Part shown: piece by piece, positions 8,902-13,431 of the stretch
Layout: every line of letters begins with the position of its first letter
Position numbering within the stretch: position 1 is the stretch's first letter
Assembly (NCBI GenBank): GCA_013002105.1
Contig: JABDKS010000987.1
Coordinates: 1 to 13,431 of the forward strand
Direction: 5' to 3'
Length of the DNA stretch: 13,431 nucleotides
DNA from: Pirellulaceae bacterium
GTDB taxonomy: Bacteria > Planctomycetota > Planctomycetia > Pirellulales > Pirellulaceae
The notes under the pieces: generated by a model
What the model saw: the letters and a program-made list of their open reading frames with translations, nothing else
The model's database searches: none
What the model was told of the DNA's origin: nothing
Program-made: the position numbers and the translations under genes

Positions 8902-10113
8902 TTACTTTTCTTCGAGGGTCTTGATCGCCGCAGGGAGTGTTTTGTCAACCAAGCCGAGTCCGCCGCGACCTCCGTCCAGGCGTGACTGGACATCTTCCTG
9001 GACGTCTTGCGCATTGGCTTCCCAAAACTTGACAATCTTTTCACTCGGCAGCGGTGTGTAGGACCGGAAGACACGGAAGCCAACGCCTCGGGCCGGATCA
9101 CTGGTAAACCACCAAGGGCTCTTGGGAAAGTTAGGATCTTCGCTCTTCCATTCATCGTCGTCGGACGCCAGTCGTACCGCGGCACGCAAATCGGGCGGAT
9201 CCATTTCCCAGCTACCGCCTCTGACCACGCACGGTGACGAAAACTCTGGCCACGTCACCATCTCGGTCGCTTTGACCGGCTGCTTGTCGGCAAACTGACT
9301 GTACCCGTCGTCGGTGTAACCGTTGACGGTCCATTCCGCAGCACTGCCCAGCATGTCGTGCAATCCAAATGCGTTGGGTTTCTTGGATCCAACCGGAGCC
9401 GGGCCGTCGTCCGAATTGTCAAAGAACCAAGCGTAGTCTTCGATTTCGTCTGCGGTATCACCCCAGTAGTAAGCGGTTTGTGTTCCGCCGCGCGCTGCGT
9501 ACTCCCATTCTGCTTCGGTCGGTAAACGAAACTGTTGTCCGGTAACGCGACTAAGCCATTTGGTGAATTGTTGTGCCGAGTACTGCGTCATCGTGACAGC
9601 TGGCTGATCGGGTTCTTCGCCGTACTCATACGTGAAACTTGGATCGTACAGTTCGGTCGGTGCGGTGATCGCATCCACTTTGTTGTCGTCGGTGATCGTT
9701 CGCTCGCCGTTGGATTCAAACGTTTTGAAAATCCCGTAAAGCTTCATGTACTCTTTGTACTGAGCCCAGTTGATCTCTGTCTTGGCAACCCACAATGGGT
9801 CGACCACGACTTCGATTTGCGGGCCTTCGTCGTCGTTGCGATCCTCTTCGCTTTGGGGGCTACCCATTTTGTATTTGCCACCAGGGATAGGAATCATTTC
9901 CAGCGAGATTTCCGTCCCAGGGATCGTTACCTTGTAGGGCACCATGTACCCGTCGTCGACCTTGACCGATGGTCCCTCGGCCGGCTTCTCTTTGGCGATT
10001 CCGGGTGTCGACGTCGGGGAATCCGCATCGGCAACCGAGGACAAGTTGGCAATACAGGACAGGGCAAAGACGCAGATTGCCAAAGTGTGCAGCAGAGAGT
10101 GTGGGTAACGCAT
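8902..10113 (-). CDS. Secreted SUMF1/FGE-sulfatase-domain protein, cysteine-less, paralog B
   Basis: A 403-residue exported paralog of the downstream gene. The chosen ATG gives a signal peptide (MRYPHSLLHTLAICVFALSC, likely cleavage after VADA, residue 30); the open frame extends further to 10209, but those 32 residues would bury the signal sequence. The fold matches paralog A: MIPIPGGKYKMGSP (73-86), VDPLWVAKTEINWAQY (104-119), RLPTEAEWEYAAR (196-208), NAFGLHDMLGSAAEW (247-261), VVRGGSW (296-302) and GVGFRVF (343-349). The FGE catalytic cysteine pair is absent (EMDPPDLRAAVRL after RGGSW); Cys295 is the only cysteine in the predicted mature protein. Relative to A it has GS in place of GN before AAEW. 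The shared ADSP and PGIAKE N-terminus and the TLP-AI C-terminus show that the whole gene was duplicated. No Shine-Dalgarno is evident. Confidence 0.83.
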   Translation of the reverse strand: MRYPHSLLHTLAICVFALSCIANLSSVADADSPTSTPGIAKEKPAEGPSVKVDDGYMVPYKVTIPGTEISLEMIPIPGGKYKMGSPQSEEDRNDDEGPQIEVVVDPLWVAKTEINWAQYKEYMKLYGIFKTFESNGERTITDDNKVDAITAPTELYDPSFTYEYGEEPDQPAVTMTQYSAQQFTKWLSRVTGQQFRLPTEAEWEYAARGGTQTAYYWGDTADEIEDYAWFFDNSDDGPAPVGSKKPNAFGLHDMLGSAAEWTVNGYTDDGYSQFADKQPVKATEMVTWPEFSSPCVVRGGSWEMDPPDLRAAVRLASDDDEWKSEDPNFPKSPWWFTSDPARGVGFRVFRSYTPLPSEKIVKFWEANAQDVQEDVQSRLDGGRGGLGLVDKTLPAAIKTLEEK

Positions 10114-10175
10114 AAACAAAGCTGATCGGGTCCGAGTGGAGAGGGGATGGTGGGGGGAGCGGGACGACATGTACC

Positions 10176-10204
10176 AGTATAGAGACACCACGCGAGGTTT
10201 TCGA
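10176..10204 (-). promoter_or_regulatory. Candidate sigma-70-type promoter for SUMF1-like paralog B
   Basis: On the minus strand TCGAAA (10204-10199, four of six matches to TTGACA) is followed after 17 bp by TATACT (10181-10176). Initiation would fall near 10169, leaving a leader of about 56 nt that is strikingly C-rich (10163-10138). Consensus matching alone supports it. Confidence 0.28.
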
Positions 10205-10391
10205 TGCATTATTGTCGAACAAGAGGGACGACGCGATTGGACCTCCCCAGCACGCTCTTAACGGGCGCGATCGACTCGTTAATTGGCCACTGGGGTAATC
10301 ATTGCAAATTGGTCTCTATGAAATCCAATCTCAAGTCGCGACCCAACTCCTATCTTGCAGATGGATGCTTGGAGATCGCGGCCACAACACG

Positions 10392-10455
10392 GGATCTGGC
10401 TCGCAGGATCTGGCACGTAAGATCTGGCGCCAAGGATCTGGCACGAAGGATCCGG
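10392..10455. repeat. 14-bp tandem repeat array, four full copies plus a partial
   Basis: Units at 10392-10405, 10406-10419, 10420-10433 and 10434-10447, then a partial copy at 10448-10455. The consensus is GGATCTGGCACGAA, with variation mostly in the last five bases. Every unit contains GATC. The partial copy leads into a near-palindrome at 10447-10461 (AGGATCC then GGGGTCCT). The array lies just past the 3' end of the protease gene. There are no spacers, so it is not a CRISPR. Confidence 0.85.
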
Positions 10456-10498
10456 GGTCCTGGCTGATACGAGTTCCGTCGCCGCTGCTGTCGTGTGC

Positions 10499-12052
10499 TT
10501 ACCGCAGATTCAATTCTTGCGGACGCGCCTTCAGTCGAACAGGTAGGTCCAATGTCGCTCCGTCGCGTCGAATGGTCATCTTGACGGTGGATCCGGCGAT
10601 CGCGTTTCCGACAACTCGCATCAGATGACCCATATCATGGATTGCATTACCGTCGACTTTGACAATCACGTCGCCAGGCAGAACACCGGCAACCGCTGCG
10701 GGTGAATCACGGTTGGCCAGTCCGCTGACCAGCGCTCCGCGGATGCGATGGTTGTCGCCCACCAACTGCTCATCGGAGACTTCTGCGAGCGAAACTCCCA
10801 ACCAGCCTCTCTGGACGCTTCCGCTGGCCAGTAGCTGCTGGTAGACCTTTTTGGCAACGTTGCTGGGGATTGAGAAACTGACACCTTGATACGTATCGCC
10901 TACGATCGCGGTGTTGATGCCAATCAATTTTCCTCGTGCATCGACTAACGGTCCACCGCTATTGCCCGGGTTCACGGCGACGTCGCTTTGCATAAAGTCT
11001 TGATAACGCGTGCTAGCACGGACCATTCGGTGTTTGCCGCTGAGAATCCCAAAGGTGACCGATCGATCAAATCCAAACGGGCTACCGACGGCCCAAACCG
11101 GCGATCCGACGCGACATCGGTCGCTGTCACCCCATTTGATGGGCATCAATCCAGGGGCGTCAATTTTCAATACGGCCAAGTCGGTCAGTGCATCGGTGCC
11201 GACAATCGTAGCGGCAACTTGGCGGCCGTCGCTCAACGTGACCGAGATTTCTTCGCCATCGGCGATCACGTGCCGGTTCGTAATGACAAAGCCAGCTTCG
11301 TCAACGATCGCGCCGCTGCCCTGGTCGGCCGACGGCATCATCTGTGCGGACAGTAATTGTGCAACTTGATCGTGATTGGCAACGGCGCGACGTTTGACTT
11401 CGATGTGCACGACGCTTGGTCCGACGGCCGATGTGACCATTTGGTAGGCTTCGCTGAGCGCGTCCAGCGAGACGTTCTTCAATCCTTCGGTGCCCGATTC
11501 GTATTCGGCGCGAAGCTCGCCACGGTACCAGGAATAGCGGATTTCCTCGACGATCGGCGGCACAGCATATCGCGCCGCGGCAAGCATGAAGCCCATCGTC
11601 AGCAAGAGCATCAGACTTTGGACCAAAGGCTCCGGTCGACGCGCAGTGCGGGTCGCACGTTTTTCCGAGCGACGGTCATCCGCTGCGGCCAATGGAACGC
11701 GTTTTGTGATTGACGTGGTTGAGCTGACCGTCGTTTGCATCTCGGTCGTACTGTGACCCGACGGTGAATCGATCCGACGTACATTCAAAATGGGATCGAC
11801 GTCCGGCGAACGTCTCATCGGACGGTTGGCCGAGCGAGAGGTTTTGGTTGTCGAAGCGACACCACTGGATTGTTGAGCCGTAGGTTGACCGGCGGGGGTA
11901 GGACGGTTGGGCAGATCGTGTGCGAGCACCGAATCAGATCGTTGCGACGTGGCTTCATCGGAGCTGTCGATCGGAGCAGGATCCGAATCGTTCGTTTCTC
12001 GATCCCGATCTTGGTTCCAAGCCGCTTCAAACTGATCCTCGTCTGACATCAT
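10499..12052 (-). CDS. Membrane-anchored HtrA/DegS-like serine protease with one PDZ domain
   Basis: A 517-residue envelope protease. Residues 1-140 are polar, Ser/Thr/Asp/Arg-rich and apparently disordered; one membrane helix (about 143-166) follows an RR-rich segment, so the tail should be cytoplasmic and the catalytic part outside the inner membrane. The trypsin-like domain (about 200-412) has the full triad: His261 in TNRHVIADG, Asp291 in LTDLAVLKID and Ser365 in NPGNSGGPL; GSGAIVDEAGFVITN and the AVGSPFGFD loop are also typical. A single PDZ domain spans about 415-510 (RGWLGVSL, SPAAVAGVLPGDVIVKVDGNAI). Family members degrade or cut misfolded envelope proteins, often after peptide binding by PDZ. 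The architecture is that of DegS, but the tail is much longer. Two adjacent ATGs (12052 and 12049) could start it; no Shine-Dalgarno is visible. It diverges from the uronate-isomerase-like gene. Confidence 0.92.
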   Translation of the reverse strand: MMSDEDQFEAAWNQDRDRETNDSDPAPIDSSDEATSQRSDSVLAHDLPNRPTPAGQPTAQQSSGVASTTKTSRSANRPMRRSPDVDPILNVRRIDSPSGHSTTEMQTTVSSTTSITKRVPLAAADDRRSEKRATRTARRPEPLVQSLMLLLTMGFMLAAARYAVPPIVEEIRYSWYRGELRAEYESGTEGLKNVSLDALSEAYQMVTSAVGPSVVHIEVKRRAVANHDQVAQLLSAQMMPSADQGSGAIVDEAGFVITNRHVIADGEEISVTLSDGRQVAATIVGTDALTDLAVLKIDAPGLMPIKWGDSDRCRVGSPVWAVGSPFGFDRSVTFGILSGKHRMVRASTRYQDFMQSDVAVNPGNSGGPLVDARGKLIGINTAIVGDTYQGVSFSIPSNVAKKVYQQLLASGSVQRGWLGVSLAEVSDEQLVGDNHRIRGALVSGLANRDSPAAVAGVLPGDVIVKVDGNAIHDMGHLMRVVGNAIAGSTVKMTIRRDGATLDLPVRLKARPQELNLR

Positions 12053-12670
12053 ATTTTTCGATGGCTCCGCAGGGAGATGGCGTTGGTGTAACGGATGAAG
12101 ATGGGGTGATTGCCGGAATTCAGTGATCGCGGGCTTGGTGATTGCCAGAGTTCAGCGTGGTGGGTGCCAAAAGTTCGACGGACGAGCGAGCCAGCGTGCG
12201 TTTCGGAAAAACGCCTTTGGTTGGAAAATGAGCGGCGAGCCCATTTTAGCGCGCCAGCACCCCTAGGTTGCAATGAATTCCGGCCAGAACGGTGGTTGAA
12301 AAAATGCATCTCACGTTAAAACCCCACTGAACCGGTGAAGTTTTTGCCCGCAAACCCCTGTGGGAGCGATTTTTGACCATTCCGCGGGCGATTTTCGGGG
12401 GGAACGCCCGTTGGCGACCCGATTGGCCTGGACTCTTTACTGACCTGAACGACCCAGAAGCGGACGTGTCACAGAATCAGGATTATGTTGGGGGGACACG
12501 TCGGGGTTCGGACCGCGTCCATTTCCCAGTGGCAGTGGTCGCCGGTACTAGCACCGCAGCACTCGCCGCCGCAGATTGGCGGGCGGGATGGTTTGCCTGC
12601 AAGTACCCATTACCGTGTCGATTCCGAGCCAACATCACCTGTCCATCGAAGTAGCCATCACGAGTCCAAC
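12053..12670. other. 618-nt divergent intergenic region
   Basis: Lies between the starts of two divergent genes, so it should hold both promoters. I see an imperfect 21-bp direct repeat (12105-12125 and 12137-12157), an 8-bp inverted repeat GACGTGTC/GACACGTC (12463-12470 and 12495-12502), and short A-rich tracts near 12296-12340. No convincing -35/-10 pair, tRNA or conserved RNA is recognisable. A 93-codon TTG-started frame at 12373-12654 has no protein hallmarks and is not called. Confidence 0.55.
12105..12157. repeat. Imperfect 21-bp direct repeat with 32-bp period
   Basis: Copies at 12105-12125 and 12137-12157 match at 18 of 21 bases; both begin GGTGATTGCC and contain TTCAG. They lie 53 to 105 nt before the protease start codon, where they could be paired binding sites or remnants of a tandem duplication. 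Confidence 0.6.
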
Positions 12671-13429
12671 ATGTCGCAAACCATGCGCGAGTCGATTTAC
12701 GAAGCGATCGCATCGATCCGTTTGGTCGATCCCCACACACACATCAATCCACACAATCCGGGTTCGCAGACGTTGGCCGATATTCTCGGGTATCACTACT
12801 ACACCGAATTGGTCCATTCGGCGGGAATGCCAAAAGCGGAGATCGAAGAACCCGGCCTTGCACCACGGGAACTCGTGCGGCGATTAGTTCGGGGGCTACC
12901 CAATATCGAAAACACGGCGAACTACCAATGGCTGATCAATATCTGTCAGACGTTTTTCGACTTCCAAGACGATCGGATCACCGAGTCAAATTGGGAGTCA
13001 CTTTATGAGGCCGCCGAGAATCGGATGAGTTCGGCGCAGTGGCCCCAAATGGTGCTGGATCAGAGCAATGTCGAAGCGGTTTTTTTGACAAATGATTTTG
13101 ACGATGTCTTGGAAGGCTTCGATACCAATACCTATATCCCGTGCTTGCGGACCGATGATTTGGTATTTCATCTGGCCAAATCAGAAACTCGTGAACGCTT
13201 GGCCGCGTGCACGGACATCGAATTGGACGGTTCGCTAGAAAGTCTTCGCGCATCGCTGCGTCAGCGATTCGAATACTTCATCCCGCGCGGCGCGAGGGCT
13301 TGTGCGATTTCGATTCCGCCAAGCTTTGAACCCACACGCGTTAGCGATGGTCGCGCATTGACGGCGCTGAGCGAGGTGTTGCAAAAAGGAACGCAGGCCG
13401 ATGCGTCGCATCAGGTCGCACTGTCTCGA
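12671..13429 (+). CDS. Uronate-isomerase-like amidohydrolase-fold protein, 3' partial
   Basis: An open frame from ATG 12671 runs off the right edge, showing 253 residues. Near the N-terminus is a metal-binding HxH (His22, His24) in RLVDPHTHINPH, placed as at the end of strand 1 in amidohydrolase-superfamily barrels. Then come LADILGYHYYTELVHSAG and NTANYQWLINICQTFF, resembling in order and spacing the N-terminal insert of glucuronate/uronate isomerase (UxaC), which interconverts glucuronate and fructuronate, and galacturonate and tagaturonate. FLTNDFDD also fits that family. The later metal and catalytic residues lie beyond the edge, so activity cannot be judged. An alternative ATG is five codons downstream (12683); neither has a strong Shine-Dalgarno. 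The gene diverges from the HtrA-like protease. Another amidohydrolase-family enzyme remains possible. Confidence 0.75.
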   Translation, partial: MSQTMRESIYEAIASIRLVDPHTHINPHNPGSQTLADILGYHYYTELVHSAGMPKAEIEEPGLAPRELVRRLVRGLPNIENTANYQWLINICQTFFDFQDDRITESNWESLYEAAENRMSSAQWPQMVLDQSNVEAVFLTNDFDDVLEGFDTNTYIPCLRTDDLVFHLAKSETRERLAACTDIELDGSLESLRASLRQRFEYFIPRGARACAISIPPSFEPTRVSDGRALTALSEVLQKGTQADASHQVALSR

Positions 13430-13431
13430 CG

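Larger units (their letters stand above)
10114..10498. other. 385-nt gap between the HtrA-like and SUMF1-like genes
   Basis: No credible gene is seen. From left to right it holds a G-rich stretch on the plus strand (10138-10163), the candidate promoter at 10176-10204, a 6-bp inverted repeat TTAACG/CGTTAA at 10258-10263 and 10277-10282, and a 14-bp tandem repeat array at 10392-10455. A plus-strand open frame at 10204-10467 runs into the repeat array and has no recognisable protein features. Confidence 0.6.

Noticed and set aside
7526..10113. Calling the SUMF1-like pair sulfatase-activating enzymes
   Set aside because: The catalytic cysteine pair is missing in both and no sulfatase gene is nearby.
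10114..10209. In-frame upstream extension of SUMF1-like paralog B
   Set aside because: It would place 32 polar residues before a typical signal peptide; the ATG at 10113 gives a normal exported protein like its paralog.
10392..10455. CRISPR array
   Set aside because: Units are 14 bp and directly abutting, with no spacers and no cas genes in the window.
10204..10467. 87-codon plus-strand frame in the gap
   Set aside because: Its C-terminal part is only a translation of the 14-bp repeat array; no ribosome site or domain.
12296..12322. Promoter TTGAAA plus TAAAAC on the plus strand
   Set aside because: Spacing is only 15 bp, the -10 match is poor, and the leader would be about 340 nt.
12373..12654. 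93-codon TTG-started frame before the uronate-isomerase-like gene
   Set aside because: Weak start, no ribosome site, no recognisable motif; ends 16 nt before the next ATG but could be chance.

Overview
The window most likely comes from a planctomycete of the Rhodopirellula/Pirellulaceae type. This is inferred from moderate GC content, few clear Shine-Dalgarno sequences, GTG starts, secreted SUMF1/FGE-domain paralogs, a YacP-like NYN protein, and long gaps carrying short tandem repeats. No rRNA, tRNA, transposase, integrase, CRISPR array or phage gene was seen. It reads as an ordinary chromosomal segment with mostly housekeeping genes and a few lineage-flavoured ones.

Layout: (1) 2-3385, plus strand: the 3' nine-tenths or so of a bifunctional proline catabolism enzyme (PutA: proline dehydrogenase plus P5C/glutamate-semialdehyde dehydrogenase), cut by the left edge. 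Its stop codon lies inside a 16-bp tandem repeat. (2) 3428-12052: seven genes, all on the minus strand. In transcription order they are a membrane-anchored HtrA/DegS-like serine protease (12052-10499), two tandem secreted SUMF1/FGE-like paralogs (10113-8902 and 8719-7526), aspartate-semialdehyde dehydrogenase asd (7441-6422), tRNA pseudouridine synthase truA (6392-5619), a Wzx-type lipid-linked glycan flippase (5424-4063) and a small NYN-domain RNase-like protein (3964-3428). (3) 12671 to the right edge, plus strand: the N-terminal 253 codons of a uronate-isomerase-like metal-dependent hydrolase-fold protein, divergent from the protease and cut by the edge.

How the genes fit together: asd and truA are 29 nt apart and the second SUMF1-like gene lies just upstream of asd, so 8719-5619 could be one transcript. 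The two SUMF1-like genes are a duplication. Both keep the fold motifs but lack the paired active-site cysteines of true formylglycine-generating enzymes, so they are probably binding or structural exported proteins. PutA and the uronate isomerase are catabolic; the flippase has no glycan genes beside it here.

The most distinctive non-coding feature is that four separate gene ends or gaps (3371-3418, 8787-8816, 10392-10455, 12105-12157) each carry an unrelated short direct repeat with a period of 14 to 32 bp. I found no convincing new defence or mobile system. The best leads are the cysteine-less SUMF1 pair, the asd-truA linkage, the long cytoplasmic tail of the protease, and the repeats.
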